Shown: positions 17,501-26,495 of the stretch, piece by piece
Layout of the letters: each line of letters starts with the position of its first letter
Position numbering within the stretch: position 1 is the first letter of the stretch
From: a bacterium
GTDB lineage: Bacteria > UBA10199 > JAIBAG01
Direction: 5' to 3'
Assembly (NCBI GenBank): GCA_019695305.1
Contig: JAIBAG010000007.1
Coordinates: 1-64,000, forward strand
DNA: 64,000 nucleotides
The notes under the pieces: generated by a model
Databases searched by the model: none
What the model was told of the DNA's origin: nothing
What the model saw: only the letters and a program-made list of their open reading frames with translations
Made by a program: the position numbers and the translations under genes

Positions 17501-20500
17501 CATACGCATACACATCGGTTGCACTCCGGATAGTATTTCCTTTTTTATCGGTCGATTTTACAACAGCCCAGTAATAACCGGGCTTAGAAATTTTAACAGT
17601 GGCTTCTCCATTTCCATTACCATCGGTAGAGCCCGAGTCGGAATCAATTAGCGTATCTTTGGGTTCATAAATGTATTCCCAAAAACCACTCCCGTTTTTG
17701 CGCTCTATAAACTGATAGTCACGTTCATATAATTCAAATTTGTACGATTTATCGGCAGTAGGTTTGCCCTGTGTATTTATCGATACAATGTCAAAGGACG
17801 CTTTTTCATTTTCACCATAAACATATTTTTGAGGCGCTAAACCCAAATAATAGTCGGCTTTGTGCACCACAACATCGGTAGCAGTAGATACTTCTTGGTT
17901 TGAAGGGTCGGTTACATTTGCTTCTAAGGTAAGCACTTGGCTAGTGGCATATTTTTTAAGATCGGGTGTGTAATTGATTGTTAAATGTCCCTCATCATCT
18001 AAACTTACTTTATTATTTTTTATTTTTTTATCGTTAGCATCATTAAAAAAAGTGGAACTTTTGCGGCTGGCTAGTGCGCCTTTTGGGTCGTCGTAAAAGG
18101 AGCCGGCTTCACTTTTGGTCATATAGGAGTAATCGTATTCACCATAATACTCGCCTTCATAATCATACATGTTGCCCGTGCTATTATTTGCGTATAATAA
18201 ATCGGGATCCACAAAATTAAATCGCTCGTAACCCTCGGGTCTAAAATTGTAGGTGGTTGTCATGATAGACCAGCGGGTTTTAGCGCCTTTGAGTGCGGCA
18301 CCAAAAAAATATTCGCCGGTCACTGTCGCCTTAAGAGGATGAAGACTTACAATTTCCTCTTTTTCGGGCGTGATATCTACCTTGTAACCGGGCTTTTTGT
18401 AACTCGCTACCACAAACTGGCGTGAAAAAGTTTGGTTGGTAGATAAAATACTAATATTGTAATTTCCACGGGGGGTATCATCCTTATCATCCAGCGTAAA
18501 GGATCCCGATAAAAAACCGCCAACAGCAAGAGAGACGTCATCCTGCTTATAAATTTCACTGCCACTGGAGTCGGTAACACTTACCGAAAATGTTTCTCCG
18601 GCCGAAGGTGTTAAATAGTAACCCTCATATACTTGTCGTACCATGGCAGAAAAATTTACTTCTTGGCCAGGACGATAGATGGGACGGTCGGTATAAACAT
18701 AGGTGAAGTAATTTTTTGATGAGGTTAAGGGGTAATTGTAATCAAGCTCGTGCATAGTCAGACACGAATAGGCTTTAGTATCTTCTGTAAAAATTTCGGC
18801 ACAAAATTGGGTGCCATAGGTATCGGTAGTAGCCCATTGCCCTTCAGCAATTCCCATCCCGTCTTTATTGGTAGTAACAACTTTTGTGATGTTGGCTAGT
18901 CCATCCGGAATCAGATTGAGAGACACAGGTAAGTTTTCTACAGGTTTTCCCGTTTCAATATCGGTTACCCATGCCAGGGCATGATCGATATCGCGTTTTA
19001 AAGCAATGGCTACAGGCGTAATTTGTACAATAGAGAGTACCGAGCCCGCATGGGTTTGGCCAAGAGTAGGATCGCCGTTTACTTCAATAAGATAGTAGCC
19101 ACTGGGTAAATTTGAAAATTCGGGAGAATTTAAATCTAATTTAAAATTAAATTCCAGATCGGGCGATGAGTTATCGGGAGTAATCGACGCGCTTATCATG
19201 GCCGGCAATCGGTCTTGGTCGATTGTGTTGTTGTCGGTAAGGGGAATGTTCAAATAATTTGCAATATTATTATCCACATACGGGTAAATGTAATCTTGAT
19301 AGTTGTTAGGGTCATATTCTTTGCGAGGGTGATAGCTGTGAATGTATTCGGAATAAAAATTTGATTGGAGTTGATAGATGCGAGCTTTAATATTGGTGAT
19401 ATTGGTTGCGCGGTAGGGAATTTGCTTTGGGCCACGAAGGGATAGAATACTTTTTGTTAAGCCCGATTCTAGGGTTGATGGCGCGTGAAGTGTGCTTACA
19501 GTATATGAAGCTTCATTGCCTTCAAAGGTAGCGCCGCTGATAGCCTTTAATTTATGAGTGTTAAGCGTAAAAGTATATTTTTTGTTATAAAGATCTAAAA
19601 AATCGGCGCAGTAAGTTGTAAAACCTTTTATTGTATCTTTTTCATTCTTTTCATTAATCACCCAAAATGAATCACTTCCCGAAAAGTAATCACGGTTTTT
19701 TATTTCCGATTTGTCTGTCGCCTCAATTTTTAAGATGTTTTTGGTATCTATTCCTTCTACGGCTTGAGTGAATTTGTAACAAATCTGGCTATAGGTTTCG
19801 ACCGGGTTATTGGTTCCTGGCGAAAGTTGTTTTTGCGTATAGGTATCGTAAACTTTTTCAATGGTAAATGTTTGTGGCGGAGTACTGTAAGCAACGGTAT
19901 ACGGTGTAGTCATTCCAGCAGATGAATTTTTGGCCAATATACCAGCCGGAAGATTGATTTCGAAATCTTTTCCCCATGGTAAATCGCGGTTAAATCTTAT
20001 TTGTAAAATATGGTCGCCATCCAACCACGTTAGTTTGGTGTCGGGTGAAAATTTTTCACGAGTTGATTTGTCTAAAAATACAATTTTGCTTTCTACGTTT
20101 TGCGTATCCATAGCCAGGTTAAAAGTAAGTTCAATAACCGACTTATGTGGGTGGATTGTGTCGTTATTATAAGGTGTAGAGTTGATAATTTTTGGCGTAA
20201 GCGTAGTAAATTCCCAGTTCATATCCTGTTTTAAAACACCGCCATCAATAGCAGTAAGTCCAGCCGGAATGGTCATTTTATAAGTGGTGCCGGGGGTTAA
20301 AAGAGTAGTGGGGCGGTAAATAAAACCATGAGTGCCTAGCCAATAATATTTCCCCTCAATGGCGGGTGAAATTTTGATATCAATAGCCTGATCGCGTCCT
20401 TTATCAAGTGTTGTGAGCGGAATCATGGCACGATCAAACATAACCGTAATACCATCAACATTGAGTGGTACTTCTTTATCGGAAGGAGCTTTAAAAGTGA

Positions 20501-20594
20501 TATGCAGGTCGGGAGCTTTGTCATCTACTTTCTTTTTGCAAGCAGGTATAAACAATATAATGATTAAAAAGGTGATATATAATTTTAGTTTCAT
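14547..20594 (-). CDS. Bacterial alpha-2-macroglobulin lipoprotein with intact thioester
   Basis: At 2015 residues this is longer than typical bacterial alpha-2-macroglobulins (about 1650). It acts as a broad protease trap in the periplasm: attacking proteases are captured through a Cys-Gln thioester. The N-terminus is a lipoprotein signal with lipobox IPAC at about residue 19. Ig-like domains follow (FKAPSDKEVPL, then repeated strands), next the macroglobulin MG domains (including a YVYTDRPIYRPGQEVNF segment typical of the family) and the bait-like region. The thioester is CSEQ at C1501-Q1504 and is intact. The C-terminal helical thioester domain and receptor-like domain complete it. The gene lies 12 bp downstream of PBP1C, the conserved partner of this family, so both probably form one operon. 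Confidence 0.93.
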   Translation of the reverse strand: MKLKLYITFLIIILFIPACKKKVDDKAPDLHITFKAPSDKEVPLNVDGITVMFDRAMIPLTTLDKGRDQAIDIKISPAIEGKYYWLGTHGFIYRPTTLLTPGTTYKMTIPAGLTAIDGGVLKQDMNWEFTTLTPKIINSTPYNNDTIHPHKSVIELTFNLAMDTQNVESKIVFLDKSTREKFSPDTKLTWLDGDHILQIRFNRDLPWGKDFEINLPAGILAKNSSAGMTTPYTVAYSTPPQTFTIEKVYDTYTQKQLSPGTNNPVETYSQICYKFTQAVEGIDTKNILKIEATDKSEIKNRDYFSGSDSFWVINEKNEKDTIKGFTTYCADFLDLYNKKYTFTLNTHKLKAISGATFEGNEASYTVSTLHAPSTLESGLTKSILSLRGPKQIPYRATNITNIKARIYQLQSNFYSEYIHSYHPRKEYDPNNYQDYIYPYVDNNIANYLNIPLTDNNTIDQDRLPAMISASITPDNSSPDLEFNFKLDLNSPEFSNLPSGYYLIEVNGDPTLGQTHAGSVLSIVQITPVAIALKRDIDHALAWVTDIETGKPVENLPVSLNLIPDGLANITKVVTTNKDGMGIAEGQWATTDTYGTQFCAEIFTEDTKAYSCLTMHELDYNYPLTSSKNYFTYVYTDRPIYRPGQEVNFSAMVRQVYEGYYLTPSAGETFSVSVTDSSGSEIYKQDDVSLAVGGFLSGSFTLDDKDDTPRGNYNISILSTNQTFSRQFVVASYKKPGYKVDITPEKEEIVSLHPLKATVTGEYFFGAALKGAKTRWSIMTTTYNFRPEGYERFNFVDPDLLYANNSTGNMYDYEGEYYGEYDYSYMTKSEAGSFYDDPKGALASRKSSTFFNDANDKKIKNNKVSLDDEGHLTINYTPDLKKYATSQVLTLEANVTDPSNQEVSTATDVVVHKADYYLGLAPQKYVYGENEKASFDIVSINTQGKPTADKSYKFELYERDYQFIERKNGSGFWEYIYEPKDTLIDSDSGSTDGNGNGEATVKISKPGYYWAVVKSTDKKGNTIRSATDVYAYGDGYVPWKMNDRQKLELVPDKAVYKIGDTAKILVKSLVPVSNALVTLERGRLLKAEMRKIGNEGNAGVIEVPITEGMIPNLFINVVAHAGRDKTQTPMLFNGSTEIKVEPEQKKLLVSLIPDKSDASDKTKKPVYRPGDKVTIKVKTTDPAGKPQASSLAVAVVDEAVYKLLDYQLPNLVEKFYYNRPNGVNSASSMISLKAGDGNATGVDKKRRIFKDTAHYVALLQTDQNGEGSFSFTLPDNTTTWVVEALGISHSKTWEDFSKQNVLLSLDDNNRSSTNNLSLSDNTFVGGNRVSILSTLPIVLQTALPRFAAWGDMIKTKVLLNNRNPQDTSGKLLIKLSGDAVFDGESKVKEFPFTVKAENQTTIPFEMSIHHSSEFFTIDVEAQDSKGNILDSMSSTIPVIDRYQPEMVATMGLVTDKEAKEQIDLPKEGVSQEKGFVDISLKSSMGLAISEPMRSLVSFPYYCSEQLSASLIAMLLSKNYTERFGEKYFDSLAPLTPFETRNAKTTADKMAILDNKIRDTLDRLPLYQDSASGGMKYWPSSPYPSDYPSTQVYLAYLMAKNMNYEVKGDVERLKTYLWPVINDKKIGTAFRAFTLWVLVRDGLSDWTVSSLKDEPVEKMDIPTLSYLTLAYADIESKNPSPELSHKLEMLTNRLGTLAEHHPRHVVWEKASEYWSDPVTNTALAANALIHNNKEDPLIAKALSYLFNRKQNHGYITTSALNLILLGESFINTYREDETNYLSKVIFGGDTKMEQKFTTQNITEVAQSKIPLTDITKKTMPVDVSFNKEGTGTLYYDMLMKYYLPPEITPTREEGLVINREYYALDDVKEEHPLSEFKAGENYKGHITVIVPNNLNQVLIEDPLPAGFEPIDMQLATSSRSAQMEAEDVSDTSSVGYSPYDDVEFTDDYGMSYGFVHQEIRDDALIWSDEYLPAGAYHIRYPVRATTAGKYLMSGALAFEFYEPEIFGRSKMKMVEIK

Positions 20595-20606
20595 AAAAGC
20601 TCCTGG

Positions 20607-22565
20607 CTACTCAATAACTTTAAATTTAATCAATTGGCTATAATTGGCTGTGGCCACAGTAAGAGTATGAACGCCCACTTCTGGATTAATCCATAAAGAG
20701 GCCTGTTTTTCAGTTTGTGAAAACACTCTTTCTTCACCGTCTACATAAATGCGTAGTGGCACAATATCACTGGTTTGAATACGAGCCAAAATTTTTTGTG
20801 GTTCATCAGGCAAATAACTTGTTTTTCTATAAATAGAGTGAGGAAGAGGACTGGTAATTTTAAAAGGAGCGTCTTCTTGAATATGGTTCACAACAGGAGG
20901 TGCATTTTCTTTAGTGGCTACCGTATAATTTTGCTTTTTCCTCTCAACCAGCATTTCCATAATACCATGCCATAAAGGCCCGGTGCCGCGGCTGGCAACG
21001 GTTGTGAGTGGTGTGTTATCGGAGTGTCCCATCCATACACCTACGGCATACTCTTTGTTATAACCAAGAGTCCAATTGTCTTTTTGGTTAGTGCTGGTTC
21101 CCGTTTTAACAGCTACATTTGCACCATCAAAAAATAAATCTTCATTAAAGCCAAACGATTTTAAACGTAATTTTTCATCTTCTAAAACTTGAGTAACCTG
21201 ACTCGCATAAAGATGTGCATCATCTATTACTGGTACTCCTTTTTCATCTGTTTGACTGGCTAAAAATTTTACAGGTTTAAAAACTCCACCGCGTGCCAAT
21301 GTGGCATAGGCATTGGTAAGCTCCAGTAAGCTTACTTCTCCCGATCCTAAGGTAAGCGATAAACCGTAATGAGCGGGGTTTTTATCAAAAGTGGTAAATC
21401 CAAATTTTTGGAGCAGTTCGTAATAATAGGAAAGGCCGATGGTATTTAATAATTTAACGGCCGGTACATTGAGTGAATTGCCCAATGCTTCGCCCAAGGT
21501 AAGTGTGCCATGGTAGCGTTTGTCAAAGTTTTGAGGCATGTAGCCTTCATAAACATCATTTTCATTGGGCGTGCCGTACGAAACAGGAGAGTCATCTATT
21601 AAGGTGTCTGGTGAATATCCTTTGGCAAAAGCTGCAAAGTAGGTAAACGGTTTTAAGGCACTGCCGGGTTGGCGCAGGGCCAGTGCGGTATTGTACTGGC
21701 CGTTAATAGTTTCGTTCCAGTAGTCGCGTGAACCAATCATGGCAATAAGGTTGCCAGTTTTAACCTCAATAACAATAGCGGCGTAATTAAGAAAGGGATC
21801 TTCTTGGGCTTTTGCGGCACTTATTTTTTTAAGGCTCTCCTCAATTTTATTCTCTAAGTTTAAATCGAGTGTTGTTTTAATAGATTGTTCATTTTGTTTA
21901 AAGCGTGATGCCCATTCCAAAAAATGACGCGTGTGAGACAAGAGGGCTGGTGTGTAAACAGGCTTTGGCGTTTTTGATGGATTTTGTGGAAAATTAACCA
22001 AACTTGTAAATTCGGTTTTATTTAATTGCTCCAGTGGCTTGCCAAAATAAATAAGGCTTGCGGCACTAGGCCCGTAAGCGCGGTTACCATAATAAGCAGT
22101 ATTAACATAATATTCCAAAATCCATTCTTTGGAATGTAGTATTTCTAAGCCCAGCGCTGTAAAAGCTTCATAAATTTTATTAAAAAGTGTCCGTTTTAAA
22201 AAAGAGCCTTGATGAATTTGAATTAAATTTTTAGCCAACTGCTGAGTAATGGTAGAACCCCCGTAAGTTTTAGAAGAACGTATATTAGTAAAAAATGCCC
22301 GTATAATGGCAAAAGGATTGATGCCCGGATGATAATAAAAATAACGATCTTCTTTTTGGAGGGTGGCGCGGGTAAAATTTTGCGGTAAATCTTTGTATGG
22401 AGTCCATTGACCGTACCCTCCATTAAGCGTGTTAAGAGTGCCAATCAAGAGCCCGTTTTTATCAAGATAAGTTTGGTTTTTTAAGGGGTGATCAAATTTT
22501 TTGGCGCATACAATAGAAACAACAATAAGAGTGATTAGAAAGAATGCACCGCAGGCTTTTTTCAT
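20607..22565 (-). CDS. pbpC: Penicillin-binding protein 1C
   Basis: This bifunctional peptidoglycan synthase polymerises and cross-links glycan strands at the periplasmic face. The product has an N-terminal membrane anchor (ACGAFFLITLIVVSIVC). The glycosyltransferase-51 domain carries the catalytic EDRYFYYHPG motif and GGSTITQQ. The transpeptidase domain carries SALK (SxxK), SLN and KTGTS. A C-terminal Ig-like PBP1C domain ends the protein. The frame is open to a TTG at 22601, but the ATG at 22565 directly before the lysine-containing anchor is the more likely start (652 residues). It sits upstream of the alpha-2-macroglobulin, the arrangement known from many proteobacteria. Confidence 0.93.
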   Translation of the reverse strand: MKKACGAFFLITLIVVSIVCAKKFDHPLKNQTYLDKNGLLIGTLNTLNGGYGQWTPYKDLPQNFTRATLQKEDRYFYYHPGINPFAIIRAFFTNIRSSKTYGGSTITQQLAKNLIQIHQGSFLKRTLFNKIYEAFTALGLEILHSKEWILEYYVNTAYYGNRAYGPSAASLIYFGKPLEQLNKTEFTSLVNFPQNPSKTPKPVYTPALLSHTRHFLEWASRFKQNEQSIKTTLDLNLENKIEESLKKISAAKAQEDPFLNYAAIVIEVKTGNLIAMIGSRDYWNETINGQYNTALALRQPGSALKPFTYFAAFAKGYSPDTLIDDSPVSYGTPNENDVYEGYMPQNFDKRYHGTLTLGEALGNSLNVPAVKLLNTIGLSYYYELLQKFGFTTFDKNPAHYGLSLTLGSGEVSLLELTNAYATLARGGVFKPVKFLASQTDEKGVPVIDDAHLYASQVTQVLEDEKLRLKSFGFNEDLFFDGANVAVKTGTSTNQKDNWTLGYNKEYAVGVWMGHSDNTPLTTVASRGTGPLWHGIMEMLVERKKQNYTVATKENAPPVVNHIQEDAPFKITSPLPHSIYRKTSYLPDEPQKILARIQTSDIVPLRIYVDGEERVFSQTEKQASLWINPEVGVHTLTVATANYSQLIKFKVIE

Positions 22566-22616
22566 GCGGGGGCAGTATACAAAACACTGGGTAAGAAGCA
22601 AGAAGTCCGTTAAGAT

Positions 22617-23531
22617 TTAGAGATAATTTTGGACCACAGGTAATTCGATGGGGGTGTATAGGCCTTGCTGCATGTTAATTTTGATGTGATCCAGTAAAGT
22701 TTCTTTTTGAGGCTCTGTTAAAACTCCGTTTTTGGTATGATCGCGCAAGTTATCGATGATGTCGCGTGCATACACCATGCGGGCTTTGCCAGTAGGGTCG
22801 GCTTGTAAGGCGTAAGACTTTTCAAAATGTTTAAAAAAATTGATCATCGTATTAATAGCCAGTGTTTTATATTGTTCAATATCGGTACTTTTAATTTGCC
22901 AGCCAGAATTGTGGGCCAAAGTAGTAATGGTGCTTTTGTATTGAGTCATTTGCTGAAGCATGAGCAGCCCATTAAAGATTTTTTTATTTGTTTTAAATGA
23001 AAAGAGGGTGCGTTTTAAATGGCCTTCTAAAAGAGCATCGTCTTGCGAAAAATCGCCTTCGGCAAACGTGCGAAACATTTTCCAGTAAATATCGGGCACG
23101 GAGAGATCCATTTTAACTTCCCAGTATACATGGCCCATCATTTTAGAGTTGTAAGAACGGATGAGTTTAAAGGGTACAAATAAATTATGAGCTACGGTAT
23201 CGGCTGCTAAGTGCCCCATAAAGCCAAGCATGAATGCTTTTTGGCTATCGAGCGGAGCTTTTTCAAAAATTTGCATGGGTACTTGCCAGTTGTGGCAGTT
23301 ATACAAATATCCGCGCGCATTTTTGCCCAAGGTTATATCGGCAGCTACCGAGCCATATAAAAAATGGTCTTTGTATTTTTCAATTAGATGACGCAGCAAA
23401 GGAGTAAAAGCTGCGCTTAATTCTAATGCTTTGGAGGCATATTCCAAGTGGCAGGCCGGGCCCCAGGCGTAAGCGAGTGACGGTAGTAAAAGAGATGTTA
23501 CAAGTAAAATGAAGGTAAAAATTAAAAACAT
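22617..23531 (-). CDS. Exported zinc-dependent phospholipase C-like protein
   Basis: The 304-residue product starts with a clear signal peptide (TFILLVTSLLLPSLAYA) whose predicted cleavage leaves Trp as the first mature residue (WGPACHLEY). In zinc-dependent phospholipases C the mature N-terminal Trp is itself a metal ligand, so this feature supports the call. Further His/Asp pairs follow in the order expected: a H in CHLEY, GSVAADI, and a GFMGHLAADTVAHN stretch. The family hydrolyses phospholipids in the periplasm or outside, but many members are of unknown substrate. It starts upstream of pbpC on the same strand, separated by about 50 bp, and may be co-transcribed. Confidence 0.82.
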   Translation of the reverse strand: MFLIFTFILLVTSLLLPSLAYAWGPACHLEYASKALELSAAFTPLLRHLIEKYKDHFLYGSVAADITLGKNARGYLYNCHNWQVPMQIFEKAPLDSQKAFMLGFMGHLAADTVAHNLFVPFKLIRSYNSKMMGHVYWEVKMDLSVPDIYWKMFRTFAEGDFSQDDALLEGHLKRTLFSFKTNKKIFNGLLMLQQMTQYKSTITTLAHNSGWQIKSTDIEQYKTLAINTMINFFKHFEKSYALQADPTGKARMVYARDIIDNLRDHTKNGVLTEPQKETLLDHIKINMQQGLYTPIELPVVQNYL

Positions 23532-23544
23532 TGCTTGTTACCGC

Positions 23545-23619
23545 AAGTGAATAGTGAATGGTTGATGGTGGATAGAAATAAAAGTCTGACCATTCACTAT
23601 CTACTATCCACTATCCACC
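23545..23619. repeat. Palindromic repeat of GTGAATAGT-type units, copy 1
   Basis: The left arm (GTGAATAGTGAATGG then GTGGATAG) and right arm (CCATTCACTATCTACTATCC then ATCCAC) are imperfect inverted repeats built from 7-base units. The same units recur at 28869-28950. It occupies the divergent gap between the phospholipase-like gene and the uracil-DNA glycosylase gene. Confidence 0.8.
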
Positions 23620-23641
23620 TCTTTTGTTATTGTCATCCAAC

Positions 23642-24385
23642 ATGACGGTGCAAATCAACCCAGAAAATAAGAAAATACTAGAATCGGCAAGCCGGGTGCT
23701 AAGTCAACTTGGCGAGTGGGGGGTGGATGTGGTGCCTATAGGTTTAAAAACAGCAGAAAAATTAAAGACATCGCCAGTTTTAGCGGCTCAGCCCGTGATT
23801 GTGTCTGGTGATAAGCAAGAAGCTCTTCAAGGTGTACGGGATACAATTGGCGATTGTAAGCGCTGTAAACTTTGCGAAAAACGGACCCATATCGTTTTTG
23901 GAAGCGGTAATCCGGAGGCTGAATTGATGTTTGTAGGCGAGGGGCCCGGGGCGGATGAGGATGAACAGGGGCTTCCGTTTGTGGGGAAAGCAGGGCAGCT
24001 TTTAACCAAGATGATTGAGGCGATGGGTATTAAAAGAGAAGATGTGTATATCGCCAATATCGTCAAATGCCGTCCCCCCGGTAATCGTAACCCCGAACCC
24101 GATGAAATAGTGCAGTGCAGCCCTTTTCTTAAACAACAAATTGAAATTATTAAGCCTAAGGTTATAGTTTGTTTAGGGAAATTTGCAGCTCAAACCTTGC
24201 TCCAAACCGAGATTCCTATCACTAAATTGCGGGGGGATTTTCGTGATTTTATGGGTATTCAGTTTATGCCCACCTATCATCCAGCCTTTCTCTTGCGTAA
24301 TCCCGACATGAAGAAATTTGTGTGGGAAGATCTTAAAAAAGTGATGATTTTACTGGGTCTTAAACCCTCTAAGTGTGAGGCTTAA
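23642..24385 (+). CDS. Family 4 uracil-DNA glycosylase
   Basis: This enzyme removes uracil from DNA arising from cytosine deamination. With the ATG at 23642 (preferred over a TTG at 23624) the product has 247 residues. The iron-sulfur ligands of family 4 are present: the CKRCKLC cluster at C72, C75 and C78, then C143 (VKCRPPGNR) and C159 (QCSPFL). The 16-residue gap between the last two matches the family. The catalytic GEGPGADEDEQGLPF motif and the YHPAFLLRN motif are both visible. The N-terminal 65 or so residues before the fold are an extension. It stands alone on the plus strand, next to the flagellar-like mini-gene. Confidence 0.92.
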   Translation: MTVQINPENKKILESASRVLSQLGEWGVDVVPIGLKTAEKLKTSPVLAAQPVIVSGDKQEALQGVRDTIGDCKRCKLCEKRTHIVFGSGNPEAELMFVGEGPGADEDEQGLPFVGKAGQLLTKMIEAMGIKREDVYIANIVKCRPPGNRNPEPDEIVQCSPFLKQQIEIIKPKVIVCLGKFAAQTLLQTEIPITKLRGDFRDFMGIQFMPTYHPAFLLRNPDMKKFVWEDLKKVMILLGLKPSKCEA

Positions 24386-24424
24386 AAGAGACTAGATATT
24401 GGTCAATTTTTTGACTATAATAAC

Positions 24425-24775
24425 TTGGTGTCACTAACTATAGGATCCATTACAATCTCGGCTCTTAATACGGGGGCAAAGCGTTTAGCCGTTTCGGCCG
24501 ATAATGTGGCTCGCCGCAATGTCCCCAATTCCGAAAAAAATCGTCTTATACAAGAAACCCAAGCTCAGGGGGGAGTTACTTCGTATGTTGATAAAGTAGA
24601 ACTTTCTGATGCCGAAAAATCGGATTCTACCGATTATCTTTCTAGCAGTACTAATATTGATTACGCCGAAGAATCTCTTAATCAAACCATTGCCGATACT
24701 TCCATAAGAGCAAGTCTTTTAGTTTATAAACGCGCTGGTGAATTGGAAGACAACATCCTCAGTATGCTGGCTTAA
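24425..24775 (+). CDS. Short flagellar basal-body rod-like protein
   Basis: The 116-residue product aligns by eye with FlgB/FlgC-type rod proteins. It has an N-terminal ISALNTGAKRLAVSADNVARRNVPN segment, which is the family's start signature with ANN replaced by DNV. The C-terminal ESLNQTIADTSIRASLLVYK segment resembles the rod protein C-terminal helix. It is shorter than FlgC (about 135-145) and lacks the central domain. No flagellar genes neighbour it. A TTG at 24425 or GTG at 24428 are the candidate starts, with no clear Shine-Dalgarno. It may be a rod or hook homolog working outside a flagellum, or a remnant. No motif suggests enzymatic activity. Confidence 0.6.
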   Translation: MVSLTIGSITISALNTGAKRLAVSADNVARRNVPNSEKNRLIQETQAQGGVTSYVDKVELSDAEKSDSTDYLSSSTNIDYAEESLNQTIADTSIRASLLVYKRAGELEDNILSMLA

Positions 24776-24841
24776 GTCTATAATTTTATTTTGATATTTT
24801 TTGGGGTTGCTTCAAGCTGTCTTTTAGTATACCAAAAAAGC

Positions 24842-25312
24842 ATGAAAACAATATCACTCATCGTTTTACTTGTGAGTGGGATGGTTTTTTCATCCTCTCA
24901 AGCAATGGCCAAGGCTACCGAAGCTTCGGCAACTTCATTAGAATACAGTGCTACCTATAAACAGGGGAATGCTCCATTTGCTAAAGACACAAAAGTTCAC
25001 ATCATTAAAGATAACCAGGGTTATCAGTTTATTCCATTGGGAAATGGTCAGGCTTGGAATATTCAATTGAGTGATTTACGTGGTGCGGTAGCTAACGAAA
25101 AAGGTGTATGGATTTATTGGTTTGATCCAAGTCAAAATACTTTAAACGCTTTTTTTGAAACCAAAGATCGTCAAACCATGTTGGCCGATGAGATGAGTGT
25201 GAGTATTAAAGATTTTCAAACTAAAAAAGCGCCCATGACTCAGGATGAAATTGATAGTTATAAAAACCGCTACGAAACATACAAAGAAGAAGCGCTTAAA
25301 CAATCCAGATAA
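24842..25312 (+). CDS. Small exported protein of unknown function
   Basis: Starting at the ATG at 24842 gives 156 residues with a signal peptide (MKTISLIVLLVSGMVFSSSQAMA) that should be cleaved after AMA. The mature part is about 135 residues, beta-rich with several aromatic positions (YWFDPSQNTLNAFFE), followed by a charged helical tail (EEALKQSR). No family is recognised. The longer frame from 24791 starts with TTG and puts a second hydrophobic run before the signal, so it is unlikely. The next gene begins 2 bp after the stop, implying co-transcription with the phosphatase-fold protein. Confidence 0.65.
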   Translation: MKTISLIVLLVSGMVFSSSQAMAKATEASATSLEYSATYKQGNAPFAKDTKVHIIKDNQGYQFIPLGNGQAWNIQLSDLRGAVANEKGVWIYWFDPSQNTLNAFFETKDRQTMLADEMSVSIKDFQTKKAPMTQDEIDSYKNRYETYKEEALKQSR

Positions 25313-25314
25313 CA

Positions 25315-26490
25315 GTGGCTCACGAATCTTTATTAAGGCATCATCTTAATCCAATTTTTCCCCAATTGGCCTTGCATCATTCTACCTCTTCCATATTAGC
25401 TTCGCCCGAATATGTGGCGCATGAAACCGAAATTAAAGCCATGACCAATGGTATAGAATATGGTTTTTATGCACCTGTAAATGCCCCAAAAAATTTTTAC
25501 AGGATGACCGCCTGGAACCTGGAACGTGGTATTATGATGGATGAGCAGATAGACGTTCTTAAAAATCATCCCATTTTAAAAAACTCGGATGTGTTGTTTT
25601 TAACGGAAACCGATATTGGTATGGCTCGTACGCATAATCGTAATGTAGCCCGCGACATGGCTCAAGCGTTGGGGATGAACTATTTTTTTGCAACTTCGTA
25701 TCTCAATTTGTGCAAAGGCAATTCAATTGAAGATGCAGAAGGAGATAACGAATTGGGTTTGCATGGCAATGCTCTGTTGTCTCGTTATCCCATTTCCAAT
25801 ATGCGCATTGTGCCTCTTTTTAACTGTAAAGATAAAATGCGGGGAAAAGAAAAACGTTTGGGCTGTCAAAAGGGTTTGGTAGCCGATATTGAGTTTCCTC
25901 AGCAAACTGTTACCGTTGCCGTAGCTCATTTGGATGCTCATTCATCTCAAAAACAGCGCGCCGGACAGATGGAACTTATTCTTAAAACTTTGGAAAATAA
26001 TCCCTATCCTGTTTTGGTAGGGGGAGATCTAAATACCAGTACTTACGATTCGAGCCATGCATTTTATGCCTTTTGCGGTTTTTGGGATAAAGTGTTTCGG
26101 GGTGTTCGTTATATTATTGAAGATCACTATCCTTATCCTGATCGCTTTTACGAAAAGCCCCTCTTTGATGTGTTTACTGGATTGGGTTACGACTATAAAA
26201 ATTTTAATGCCTTGGGAGTAGGGACGCTTCATTATACTGTAGATCATATCGATAAAAACAAGCTCATTCAGGAAGTGGTGCCAGGATGGTGCCGGCGTAT
26301 TATGGAGGAGACATTACGTCGTAATGGAGGTAAGGTGTCTCTTAAGCTTGATTGGTTTGCGGCAAAGGGTTTGAAAATTGCTCCTGTGGGAGTGGAAGGG
26401 GCCGAGCCTCCCATGGTGATTGGAGGACTTAAAGCGGGGGGTGAATTTTTATCGGATCATGATCCTATTGTTGTGGATATAAGGTTGTAA
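25315..26490 (+). CDS. Endonuclease/exonuclease/phosphatase-family protein
   Basis: The 391-residue product contains the metal-dependent EEP fold: WNLERG (metal-binding region), TETD, NALLSRYP, HLDAHSS, GGDLNT and SDHDPI near the C-terminus. Members cleave phosphodiester bonds in DNA, lipids or inositol phosphates. Without close homologs the substrate cannot be set. The first 65 residues precede the fold and lack a signal peptide, so the protein is cytoplasmic. The start is GTG at 25315, 2 bp after the upstream gene's stop. The stop codon abuts the long inverted repeat. Confidence 0.82.
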   Translation: MAHESLLRHHLNPIFPQLALHHSTSSILASPEYVAHETEIKAMTNGIEYGFYAPVNAPKNFYRMTAWNLERGIMMDEQIDVLKNHPILKNSDVLFLTETDIGMARTHNRNVARDMAQALGMNYFFATSYLNLCKGNSIEDAEGDNELGLHGNALLSRYPISNMRIVPLFNCKDKMRGKEKRLGCQKGLVADIEFPQQTVTVAVAHLDAHSSQKQRAGQMELILKTLENNPYPVLVGGDLNTSTYDSSHAFYAFCGFWDKVFRGVRYIIEDHYPYPDRFYEKPLFDVFTGLGYDYKNFNALGVGTLHYTVDHIDKNKLIQEVVPGWCRRIMEETLRRNGGKVSLKLDWFAAKGLKIAPVGVEGAEPPMVIGGLKAGGEFLSDHDPIVVDIRL

Positions 26491-26495
26491 AAAAA

